From the NCBI GenBank assembly GCA_016715115.1, contig JADKBM010000004.1, forward strand, positions 868,001-932,000: a DNA stretch of 64,000 nt, written 5' to 3'. This document shows positions 35,670-42,683 of this stretch, one piece after another. This stretch comes from Acidobacteriota bacterium (GTDB lineage Bacteria; Acidobacteriota; Blastocatellia; Pyrinomonadales; Pyrinomonadaceae). Position 1 is the first letter of the stretch, and each line of letters begins with the position of its first letter. The notes under the pieces were generated by a model. That model was not told where the DNA came from and made no database searches. It saw only the letters and a program-made list of their open reading frames with translations. The position numbers and the translations under genes are program-made.

Positions 35670-36155
35670 ATGGAATTTATTGTAAACAAAGAGACAAAGA
35701 CCGTCGTGATCACGAAAGAATTTGAAGCCGAACGTGACCTCGTCTGGGACGCTTATACTAAACCTGAACTGCTCGACCAGTGGTGGGCGCCGAAGCCGTT
35801 TGCATCGAGAACGAAGGTTATGGAGTTCAGAGAGGGCGGTCGGCGATTCTACGCGATGGTCAGCCCCGAGGGGCATGAGCGTTGGTCAATTCAGAAATAT
35901 ACTTCCATAACGCCAAAATCCAATTTCAAGTTCTTTAACGCATTCTCGGACGAAAACGAAAACCCCGAATTGCCGGGTTCCGATTGGGACTTGAATTTCA
36001 GCGATCAAGGCGGATCGACAAAGGTCAGCATTTCGATCTACAACGAGTCACTGGAACGCCTGGAGAGAATGATCGAATTCGGCTTTGTTGAAGGAGCAAA
36101 GATGCAGTTGAAAAATCTGGAAGAACTGCTGGCGGAGTTGTCGCAGGCGCAGTGA
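35670..36155 (+). CDS. SRPBCC (AHSA1-like) ligand-binding protein
   Basis: A 161-residue protein of the START/AHSA1 fold. It opens with FIVNKETKTVVITKEFEAER, then VWDAYTKPELLDQWWAPKPF, the family's key helix and strand, and ends in a long helix (GFVEGAKMQLKNLEELLAEL). The hydrophobic cavity usually binds a lipid-like or aromatic ligand. These proteins are commonly encoded next to ArsR repressors of the same type as the one here, and may sense or remove the inducer. The stop codon overlaps the start of the next gene (TGATG). Confidence 0.92.
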   Translation: MEFIVNKETKTVVITKEFEAERDLVWDAYTKPELLDQWWAPKPFASRTKVMEFREGGRRFYAMVSPEGHERWSIQKYTSITPKSNFKFFNAFSDENENPELPGSDWDLNFSDQGGSTKVSISIYNESLERLERMIEFGFVEGAKMQLKNLEELLAELSQAQ

Positions 36156-36769
36156 TGTCGGAATCGGCATCGCCTCAAATCAAAGCGGACGATAAACAAT
36201 CAGTGGATAAAATGAATAAATCACGCGAAGAGATTCCGGTGTGGACTTGGTTTAATGGGCAATTCCTTTTTCAGTTTGACGAACAATTAAGGACGAATCC
36301 AAACCAATCAATTTCTGAGTTTTTCACTGACTTCCTGACAAACCAGAGAATTGAAGATTACAGTTTCTATCACACAAAAAACCAAGGGACAGTTATTTTA
36401 TTGATGTATGGGCTGCTTGTGGTCCCAAGGGAAATTTGGGAAAGGAGTGGTACCAACTTCCGATTTTTGACCCGAAGCAAATTCTCAGTCGCGATACCGA
36501 CGGACGGCAATCTTGATACCTTCGACTTTCTTCGTCTTCTTCGCAATTCGTTGTCCCATGCAAATTTTTCTATAGATGCTTCCCAGGCGAGGGTTACATT
36601 CTGGAATAACCGTCCCGACGGGACAAAGAATTTTGAGACAGAAATCGCTTGGGACGACTTAGGAGAATTTCTTGCCGAGGTTGGGCTGTACTATGTGAAC
36701 GATCTGAAGAATGTCCCAAATGCAGACCTGCTGGGAGTAATCCATGATGACCAGCGATTAATTAATTAG
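36155..36769 (+). CDS. HEPN-like protein with R-x4-H motif
   Basis: A 204-residue protein that I do not recognise by sequence. It is mostly helical with the segment FDFLRLLRNSLSHANFSI; R130 and H135 form an R-x4-H motif typical of HEPN ribonuclease domains, followed by RVTFWNNRP, a strand that often follows in the pEK499-p136-like HEPN group. If correct, it would act as a toxin-like RNase or RNA-binding module. Translation is coupled to the SRPBCC gene by a TGATG overlap. AT-rich codons suggest acquired DNA. Function is inferred from one motif only. Confidence 0.6.
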   Translation: MSESASPQIKADDKQSVDKMNKSREEIPVWTWFNGQFLFQFDEQLRTNPNQSISEFFTDFLTNQRIEDYSFYHTKNQGTVILLMYGLLVVPREIWERSGTNFRFLTRSKFSVAIPTDGNLDTFDFLRLLRNSLSHANFSIDASQARVTFWNNRPDGTKNFETEIAWDDLGEFLAEVGLYYVNDLKNVPNADLLGVIHDDQRLIN

Positions 36770-36778
36770 ATTTGCCAA

Positions 36779-37207
36779 ATGAACGTACAAGAACAAATCA
36801 AACGGTACATTGCCAGCCAACCTGAACCAAAACGCAGCGAGATGCAAGAGTTGCACGCCCGCTTTCTGCAAATAATGCCGTCATCCAAACTATGGTTCCT
36901 CGACGGTACAAACGACGAAGGCAAGATCGTTTCTAATCCCAATATCGGATACGGCTCTCGCATCATTAGATATGCCGACGATTCAACCAAAGAGTTCTAT
37001 CAAATCGGCTTGAGCGCAAACAAAACCGGAATCTCTGTCTATATCCTTGGTATCGAAGACAAGAAATACCTGGCCGAAACGTACGGAAAAGATCTCGGCA
37101 AGGCGAGCGTGACCGGATATTGCATAAGGTTCAAAACTCTAATCGATATAAACATTGATGTTCTCGAAGCGGCAATTCGATTTGGGTTTGAGAATCCTAA
37201 GACGTGA
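36779..37207 (+). CDS. DUF1801-like protein
   Basis: A 142-residue protein. Its N-terminal helix (VQEQIKRYIASQPEPKRSEM) and the later GYGSRIIRYADDSTKEFYQIGLSANKTGISVYI resemble DUF1801/YdhG proteins, a small alpha-beta fold related to the iron-binding frataxin-like group in structure. No catalytic residues are evident. It starts 9 bases after the HEPN-like gene on the same strand and probably shares its transcript. Confidence 0.65.
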   Translation: MNVQEQIKRYIASQPEPKRSEMQELHARFLQIMPSSKLWFLDGTNDEGKIVSNPNIGYGSRIIRYADDSTKEFYQIGLSANKTGISVYILGIEDKKYLAETYGKDLGKASVTGYCIRFKTLIDINIDVLEAAIRFGFENPKT

Positions 37208-37232
37208 CCGATCATAAAATCCATTGAAATTA

Positions 37233-37598
37233 ATGGACGGAACAACTGCAAACGATCTTCTTGAAAACGAATTAATCCAAGTCGAATTAAAAAAGGCGTG
37301 GTTTGATTCCGAACCTGACATAACCGGAGGCCATGAAGAATGCGGCTTTATTGTTGCCGATGATGATGGAAATTTAATGGTTGTTCGTTGGGAAAAGGGC
37401 TTGCAGAATGAGATTGTCCTACCGACTCATAAGAATTGCTTTGTTGATGGACGCGACATTGTCGCCTCGTTCCACACGCATCCGAATACTGGAAAGGATT
37501 TCCAGGAAGAACCGAGTTTGACCGATATTCGTGCGGTTACTGATGACTTTGATTTGACGGGCGAATTTTATCTTGGCGAATTGGTCATTACAAGGTGA
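37233..37598 (+). CDS. JAMM/MPN-like putative metalloprotease domain
   Basis: A 121-residue protein with the features of JAB/MPN metal-dependent isopeptidases: an N-terminal Glu in GHEECGFIVADDDGN, HTH at residues 81-83 in SFHTHPNTG, and S-x2-D in PSLTDI (S95, D98). These would bind zinc and activate water. The family removes ubiquitin-like or peptide tags, or processes nucleotides in bacterial conflict systems. The spacing between HxH and SxxD (11 residues) is longer than the classical 7, so activity is not certain. ATG 37233 was preferred to a TTG at 37224. Closes the AT-rich gene run. Confidence 0.65.
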   Translation: MDGTTANDLLENELIQVELKKAWFDSEPDITGGHEECGFIVADDDGNLMVVRWEKGLQNEIVLPTHKNCFVDGRDIVASFHTHPNTGKDFQEEPSLTDIRAVTDDFDLTGEFYLGELVITR

Positions 37599-37658
37599 CC
37601 GACAGCCAGATCTTCCCAAAAAATCAACATCGTCATAACCTACAAACGCGACAACGAT

Positions 37659-37735
37659 GTAAGAGTTACGCGTTTACGCGTGAACTCAAGATTGGCGTGC
37701 GCCGAGTCAATCACGCCTGAAGGCGTTACTCTTAC
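37659..37735. repeat. Inverted repeat between convergent genes
   Basis: GTAAGAGTTACGC (37659-37671) pairs with GCGTTACTCTTAC (37723-37735) with one mismatch. The inner part also contains ACGCGT and GCGCC pairs. It lies between the JAMM-like gene and the convergent gene at 37736 and may act as a terminator. A related element is at 38391-38439. Confidence 0.7.
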
Positions 37736-38341
37736 TTAGATCATCTCGAAATCGAGTTCGTCGTCCGTTTCCTCGTCGGGTTCTTCGTAAAACGCGGCCG
37801 CGTCCTGGAATCCGACGTAATTGATGTTCGCCGGCGTCGTCAAAATGAGAAACGGTAGATTCTCGGCGTTCGAAAGCAGAAACGCAATGTCGGGCATTAC
37901 GCCGCCGCGGTAGCTGAATTGGAATTTGTAGATCGCGCCGTTCGTGAGCCGTTCGGCGATCGGCGAAGCCTGTTCGCCGGTAAGAAGATAAACGGATTTC
38001 ACGAGGTGCGAAAGATAGTCCTCGATCGTTGTTTGCTCGGACACCGGAATCGGAGCGTCGAACGAAGACGGAACGGTTTCGAGCGGTTCGCCTTCGTTCG
38101 AATACGCGACAAGAGTCTCCCGCTTCAACGGATCGTTCTCCTGCGAGAGCGTCGCAAAAGCCGTGCCGCCGATCCCGAACAGCGTTTGGCCATCGGAGGC
38201 GAGCGACATCATCTCGGCTCTCGCACCGTTTTCATCGACCGCCTCGATTGCGACCGAGCCGTAGAGCTTCGACCGGTCGATCTTCTCGATGCCGGCGGTC
38301 AGTTCCGCTCCGTCGAAGTTAAAAACAAGATTCCGCGCCAT
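37736..38341 (-). CDS. Uncharacterised acidic protein
   Basis: A 201-residue soluble protein with no signal peptide or membrane segment. It begins MARNLVFNFDGAELTAGIEKI. The first half is beta-rich with a SLASDGQTLFGIGGTAFATL segment, the middle helical (TIEDYLSHLVKSVYLLTGE), and the C-terminus very acidic (EEPDEETDDELDFEMI). I do not recognise the family. It is on the same strand as the gene at 38436, separated by 94 bases that contain a hairpin repeat. Codon use is like that of core genes. It could belong to the ligase neighbourhood, but this is only positional. Confidence 0.7.
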   Translation of the reverse strand: MARNLVFNFDGAELTAGIEKIDRSKLYGSVAIEAVDENGARAEMMSLASDGQTLFGIGGTAFATLSQENDPLKRETLVAYSNEGEPLETVPSSFDAPIPVSEQTTIEDYLSHLVKSVYLLTGEQASPIAERLTNGAIYKFQFSYRGGVMPDIAFLLSNAENLPFLILTTPANINYVGFQDAAAFYEEPDEETDDELDFEMI

Positions 38342-38390
38342 CAGGGATCATTCAACTCCTTCAAGAACTTAAAATTTCGTGCCCGATCTC

Positions 38391-38439
38391 GTAAGAGTCA
38401 CGCGTGAACGCGTAACTCCCGTGAACGCGTTACTTTTAC
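38391..38439. repeat. Second copy of GTAAGAGT...ACGCGT hairpin repeat
   Basis: GTAAGAGTCACGCGTGAACG and CGCGTTACTTTTAC surround TAACTCCCGTGAA and form a hairpin with ACGCGT cores. It shares the GTAAGAGT and CGTGAACGCGT words with the repeat at 37659, so the gene at 37736 is flanked by related hairpins. It overlaps the last codons of the gene at 38436. Confidence 0.65.
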
Positions 38440-39212
38440 GAATAAACGACTTCGTCGGTTTCGATGACGCCTTGGGTCGGTCCGCTGAAACTCGGCGGAA
38501 TCGGCAACAGGATCAGCGCAACGTTTGGATGCATCGGAAGTTTGTCAGGCGCCATCTCGGTGCGGGCAATCAGAAACACGCGTTTTACGCCCGCTTCTGC
38601 GGCCTCGTAAAGCATATCTCCGACGAAATCCGCCTCGATTTCGCAGGTCGGTCTCCAGACGATGACCGGCGCCGAATCGATCAGCGCGTCGTATTCGAAA
38701 CCGCTGATCTCGCCAGGTTCGTACGGAATCTTGAAAAAATCGAGCAAAGGATCGCTCGCCGGAGGTTGCTCTTCCGCCGACACGGCGTCGCGATCGTCGG
38801 ATTTGATCTCCGCCGTTTGATCCGGTTCTGACTTCGCCTCGAATCGGGCACCGCAAAGCGGTCCACCGACTTCGGCGGGGCGGCCGCAACGAGCGCATTT
38901 CCCGTCGACGAGCGTGCAAAAATAAGCGCTCTCGAATGCCGTCAACGCATCGTCCAGCACGGCGAACTGGGGCAGCGACCGGAGCTTGCGTTCGGCGCGA
39001 AGAAAGGCTGCCCGATTCGAAGGCGCGACCCTTGCGCCCGTTTCCTGCCGGATCGCGATCATTTCTCGTTCGTGATTCGTAAGTTCCGCTATTAATGAAT
39101 TTACAAGCGCAAGCCAAATCGCGGAAGGATAAGCGTCCGGTTTTTCGACGGCCAAGAACTGCCGCAAAAAACCGGTATGGTCGAATTCTTTTGGAACAGA
39201 AATCTTATCCAA
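38436..39212 (-). CDS. Uncharacterised protein with a cysteine zinc-ribbon-like motif
   Basis: A soluble protein of 258 residues if started at TTG 39212, which has GGGGGGAT just upstream; another TTG at 39245 would add 11 residues, and there is no ATG. The N-terminal half is helical. Near residues 105-130 the stretch FCTLVDGKCARCGRPAEVGG, then PLCGARF, has four Cys (C-x6-C-x2-C-x9-C), which may bind zinc. An acidic linker follows, then an alpha-beta C-terminal half with VIVWRPTCE and VKRVFLIART. Family not recognised. It is divergent from the ligase operon with a 70-base shared promoter region, so a role with the ligase is possible. Confidence 0.65.
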   Translation of the reverse strand: MDKISVPKEFDHTGFLRQFLAVEKPDAYPSAIWLALVNSLIAELTNHEREMIAIRQETGARVAPSNRAAFLRAERKLRSLPQFAVLDDALTAFESAYFCTLVDGKCARCGRPAEVGGPLCGARFEAKSEPDQTAEIKSDDRDAVSAEEQPPASDPLLDFFKIPYEPGEISGFEYDALIDSAPVIVWRPTCEIEADFVGDMLYEAAEAGVKRVFLIARTEMAPDKLPMHPNVALILLPIPPSFSGPTQGVIETDEVVYS

Positions 39213-39282
39213 AATCCCCCCGGCTGTGCTAGGATGAAAAGGCAAAAACGAGAGTAATTCAAAAGCATTTCAAACGCAAATT

Positions 39283-39999
39283 ATGCCGATAAATCTGGCC
39301 AACAAGAACCGTCGCGACGCACGAGTGTCGCTACTCGGCGTGCGCCCGAAACGCGCGATTCGCTGGCTCGACGAAAAACGGCGCGAGGCGAAAACCGTAC
39401 GGCTTCTGCAATGCGACATCAAGCACTCGACCGACCGTTTGCTGCGCGAGTTCGAAGGCGATCTCAACGATCTCGCAAAGGCAATCGTTGAATCCGACCC
39501 GGAAGTCGATCTTGAAACGTTCGGAAAACTTCTCGCGGAAACGTCGCGTGTCTATGCGGTGGACGGCGAGATCGCCTATCACGTCGAGGAATTCGAGGTC
39601 ATCACCGACGCCGAGGGAAACCTCAAGGAACGCCGTCCGCGCCGGATCGAGCCGCAGAACATAAATTCAGACGTGCCGTTGGTCTGGTCCGGGAAGTTTA
39701 TCAAGAAATCAGAGGCGATCCGGAAGTTCGTCTTCACCGGACTGAAGCAGATCACGCATAACAACGGATTGACTTACGATTTCCTTTACGAGATCGCCAA
39801 AGAACTCGACGAAAAGGACTCGTTTATGCTGCTCGGCGCCGGAAAGGGCAACCAACCGCTGATCTTCCAGCGCGGCGGAAAACCCTATCGCGGTTTTCTC
39901 GAAGGCCGTGTCGACGGCGATAAGTATCTTTTGCTGCTTCACTTATCCAATATGGAATTTAAGGCGCCGAAAGGAAAGCCGGAGGAAGCCGCGGAATGA
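39283..39999 (+). CDS. Uncharacterised basic protein, first gene of the ligase/primase operon
   Basis: A 238-residue soluble protein. It begins MPINLANKNRRDARVSLLGV and has a very basic N-terminus (about 1-45, many Arg and Lys) that could contact nucleic acid. The middle is helical and acidic (LNDLAKAIVESDPEVDLETF). Later comes a beta-rich part with VPLVWSGKFIKKSEAIRKFVF and FLEGRVDGDKYLLLLHLSNM. No known motif is recognised. The stop codon overlaps the ATG of the ligase (ATGA), so the two are translationally coupled. The name and role should follow from the operon: probably an accessory factor for end recognition or a Ku-like bridging function, but that is conjecture. Confidence 0.75.
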   Translation: MPINLANKNRRDARVSLLGVRPKRAIRWLDEKRREAKTVRLLQCDIKHSTDRLLREFEGDLNDLAKAIVESDPEVDLETFGKLLAETSRVYAVDGEIAYHVEEFEVITDAEGNLKERRPRRIEPQNINSDVPLVWSGKFIKKSEAIRKFVFTGLKQITHNNGLTYDFLYEIAKELDEKDSFMLLGAGKGNQPLIFQRGGKPYRGFLEGRVDGDKYLLLLHLSNMEFKAPKGKPEEAAE

Positions 40000-41462
40000 T
40001 CTCGCTCAACCACGACATCGCGCAGTTCACCCAAAAGCTCGGCGGCTATATGGTCGGGCCCGCGACCGCGCTCGAGAATTTCAGTCTTCAGGTCAAGGCG
40101 CAGGACTTCAAAAGGCGCATCAGCGGACTGCTTTATCCGACAAACGGCGACGAGATCGGTGAGAAACTCCCGAAAAGCGGCAAACTCGTCGCCAGCCGCA
40201 AGATCGACGGCGAATTCTGCCTTTTGTGTTTCGACGGGCGCGAAGCGCTGACCGTCAATCCGGGCGGAACGGTCCGCGTCGGCCTGCCGTGCATTGTCGA
40301 GGCGGCCTCGATCCTCAAAGCAGTCGGCGTCGGTTCGGCGATCATCGCTTGCGAACTTTTCCACCGCAAGCGCCAGGACGGCCGCGAACGCGTTCACGAC
40401 GCGATCCGTGTCATCCGCAACCCGCGCGACGAAAATGAGTTGAACGATATTTCGCTCGCCCCGTTCGGTGTCGTCGAGATCGACGATTCGACGATCACCG
40501 ATTGGGCGGCCGCGCTCGAAAGGCTGGCGAAGTTGTTCGAAGGAGCCAAGCTCGTCAAACCCGTCGATTTTGAGAGAGTCGAGTCAGGTTCGGACGTCAT
40601 CCGTATTTACCAGGATTGGGTTCTCAACGGGAATTCCGAAGGGATCGTCGTTTGGGGCGATCAGGGCGGCTGGAAGATCAAACCGACGCACACGATCGAC
40701 GCCGCGGTCATCGGCTTCAGCGAGAGCGTCGAGGACCGAAAGGGAATGCTCCACGATCTGCTCGTCGGCGTCAAACGGCCCGATGACACGTTTCATATTC
40801 TGACCAAGGTCGGCGGCGGATTCACCGAAAAACAGCGGCGCGATCTGTTCGGCGAATTGAAAGACAGCGTCGCGCCGTCGAATTACACAGAGGTCAATTC
40901 CGATCACGTTGCCTATGAAATGGTGAAACCCAAGTTCGTGATCGAGTTGAAATGCCTCGACATCATTTCGGAAAAGGCGCGCGGCGGCGAGATCAACCGG
41001 ATGGTCATCGACTGGCAACCCGACGACGCGCGCTGGGTCGCGTGCCGGCGTTTGCCGTTCGTAAGCATCATTTCGCCGCAGTTCGTCCGTCTGCGCGACG
41101 ACAAGCGAGCTTCGCTGGCGGACATACATATTCGTCAGATCGACGGCATCGTGCCGATTCCGGATGTTGACCTCAAGATCGACGATATTCAACTGCCGAA
41201 GTCGGAAATGGTCGAACGCGTTGTCTACACGAAGACGCAGGGCGACAAGATGATGGTTCGCAAGTTCCTGCTCTGGAAAACGAACAAGGAAGCGTCGCGC
41301 GACTTTTTGCCGTTCGTCGTTTACTACACCGATTTCAGCTCAGGGCGCGCTGAACCGATCGCGCGAAACATCCAACCGGCGAATACCGTCGAGCAGGCAA
41401 ACGCGATGTTCGCCGAAATGATCGAAAAATCGATCAAGAAGGGCTGGGAGAAAGTCATCTGA
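39996..41462 (+). CDS. ATP-dependent DNA (or RNA) ligase-like nucleotidyltransferase
   Basis: A 488-residue covalent nucleotidyltransferase. Motif I is SRKIDGEF, with the Lys that accepts AMP, near residue 68. Other motifs are IIACELFHRK (motif III-like), NSEGIVVWG (motif IV, EGxV) and WKIKPTHTIDAAVIGF (motif V, K-x-K). A C-terminal OB-like region follows, with FHILTKVGGGFTEKQRR near 265-285 and a further unfamiliar domain. It seals nicks or breaks in DNA or RNA. It differs from the NAD-dependent housekeeping LigA. It starts within the stop of the gene upstream and its stop overlaps the next gene, giving a tight three-gene unit. Confidence 0.88.
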   Translation: MISLNHDIAQFTQKLGGYMVGPATALENFSLQVKAQDFKRRISGLLYPTNGDEIGEKLPKSGKLVASRKIDGEFCLLCFDGREALTVNPGGTVRVGLPCIVEAASILKAVGVGSAIIACELFHRKRQDGRERVHDAIRVIRNPRDENELNDISLAPFGVVEIDDSTITDWAAALERLAKLFEGAKLVKPVDFERVESGSDVIRIYQDWVLNGNSEGIVVWGDQGGWKIKPTHTIDAAVIGFSESVEDRKGMLHDLLVGVKRPDDTFHILTKVGGGFTEKQRRDLFGELKDSVAPSNYTEVNSDHVAYEMVKPKFVIELKCLDIISEKARGGEINRMVIDWQPDDARWVACRRLPFVSIISPQFVRLRDDKRASLADIHIRQIDGIVPIPDVDLKIDDIQLPKSEMVERVVYTKTQGDKMMVRKFLLWKTNKEASRDFLPFVVYYTDFSSGRAEPIARNIQPANTVEQANAMFAEMIEKSIKKGWEKVI

Positions 41463-42613
41463 TCGACGAGATCTTCAACGACCCGCACCTGCGCTGGATC
41501 GCCGCCGAATGGCGTGAGAATGCCGAGCGTCTCGCGGACTGGGCGATGGACCATCTCGTCAACCGTTTCGACGTCTGGGGCCAATACACGGTCAAGAACA
41601 CGGTGGTCGGGCCGAAGGTCAGCGCCGTCACGCTTCCCGTCAAGGATCTGCGCGAACAAAAGAAAGACTTCGTTTCGCACGAGAAACTCGTCCGGCACTT
41701 CAAAGGATTGAAAGCCGGGCATCTGATCGGGCTTCATCTCGTATCGATCGAGGAAACGTGCCGCTGGTTCGCGATCGATCTCGACGTTCACGATCCCGAA
41801 GACTTTCATGAAAAATCACGACTCAATTTCGCCGCCGCAACCCGTTGGTTCAGGAAGATGCGCGCCGCGGAACTCGATCCGTGCATTATCGACTCGAACG
41901 GCTTCGGCGGACTGCATTTGATCTGCCTGCTCGATCGTCCCTATCCGGTCGCTGATGTCCACCGATATCTCGTGGAGATCGTTTCCGATTACAAGGAGAT
42001 CGGACTCGCGCAATCGCCGGAACTGTTTCCCAGCTCAGGCCGTGTCGAGGGACTGGGCAAATGGCTTCGGATGCCCGGACGCCATCACACGCATCAGCAT
42101 TTTTCGAAGGTTTGGAGCGACGATGACCCCGACGAACCCTGGCTTGAAGGGATTTCGGCGATCGAGCATCTTCTATCATTGAGGCCGATGCCTCTGCCGG
42201 CGACGCAAAAGTCGAAGCGTCCGCGTGCAAAGCCGAAAACGCGGCACCGTTCCGCGGTCTGCGTCGATCTCGACAGCGTTATCGCGCGTTACGACGGTTG
42301 GCGCGGGATGGAAAAGATCGGTGAACCGATCTCTGGAAGCCGCGAGTTCTTGACGGAGATCCGAAAGAAATTTCGGGTGATAATCTACACTTCCCGGATC
42401 AACGCGGAGAGCGTGCGCGGCGATGAGGTCGCGCGTCTCAAAAACCACATCGAGCGCTGGCTGAATGAAAACGCGCTGCCGTTTGACGAGGTTTACACGG
42501 GATTCGGAAAACCGCTCGCGCTCGCGTTCGTCGACGACCGCGCCGTTAGTTGCCGGCCTCAGGAAGACGCGGGCGCGTTTGAAAATGCGCTCAAGGCGAT
42601 TTCGATGCTTTGA
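41459..42613 (+). CDS. Primase-polymerase (AEP) fused to HAD-type phosphatase
   Basis: A two-domain enzyme of 384 residues. The N-terminal half resembles archaeo-eukaryotic primases of the TOTE type: CRWFAIDLDVHDPEDFH gives the DxD metal motif (near 100), SNGFGGLHLICLLDRP the central His motif, and GLGKWLRMPGRHHT the third. The C-terminal third (about 265-384) is HAD-like: VCVDLDSVIARYDGW (nucleophile Asp), RVIIYTSRI and LALAFVDDRAV. Synthesis plus end-dephosphorylation suits repair of breaks. Start: GGGAG sits 8 bases before CTG 41459 and the codons from there are G/C-ending, so CTG is preferred; the first ATG is 41546. The last codons are part of a duplicated 41-bp repeat. Confidence 0.82.
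   Translation: MIDEIFNDPHLRWIAAEWRENAERLADWAMDHLVNRFDVWGQYTVKNTVVGPKVSAVTLPVKDLREQKKDFVSHEKLVRHFKGLKAGHLIGLHLVSIEETCRWFAIDLDVHDPEDFHEKSRLNFAAATRWFRKMRAAELDPCIIDSNGFGGLHLICLLDRPYPVADVHRYLVEIVSDYKEIGLAQSPELFPSSGRVEGLGKWLRMPGRHHTHQHFSKVWSDDDPDEPWLEGISAIEHLLSLRPMPLPATQKSKRPRAKPKTRHRSAVCVDLDSVIARYDGWRGMEKIGEPISGSREFLTEIRKKFRVIIYTSRINAESVRGDEVARLKNHIERWLNENALPFDEVYTGFGKPLALAFVDDRAVSCRPQEDAGAFENALKAISML
42560..42600 (+). repeat. 41-bp direct repeat, copy 1 (end of primase/phosphatase gene)
   Basis: This 41-base stretch at the 3' end of the primase/phosphatase gene is repeated without mismatch at 44118-44158. Between the copies lie 1517 bases with one complete gene (42684-44024). The bases on either side of each copy differ, which indicates an insertion or partial duplication event. 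Confidence 0.95.
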
Positions 42614-42683
42614 AAGAATTGCCGGGCGGAAAGCATTGACCTAGAGGAAACGCTTTTCCGATTTCGGCATCCAACCTTTTTTA

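Noticed and set aside
39996..41462. NAD-dependent ligase LigA
   Set aside because: There is no BRCT, zinc-finger or Ia domain, and the motifs are of the ATP-dependent type.
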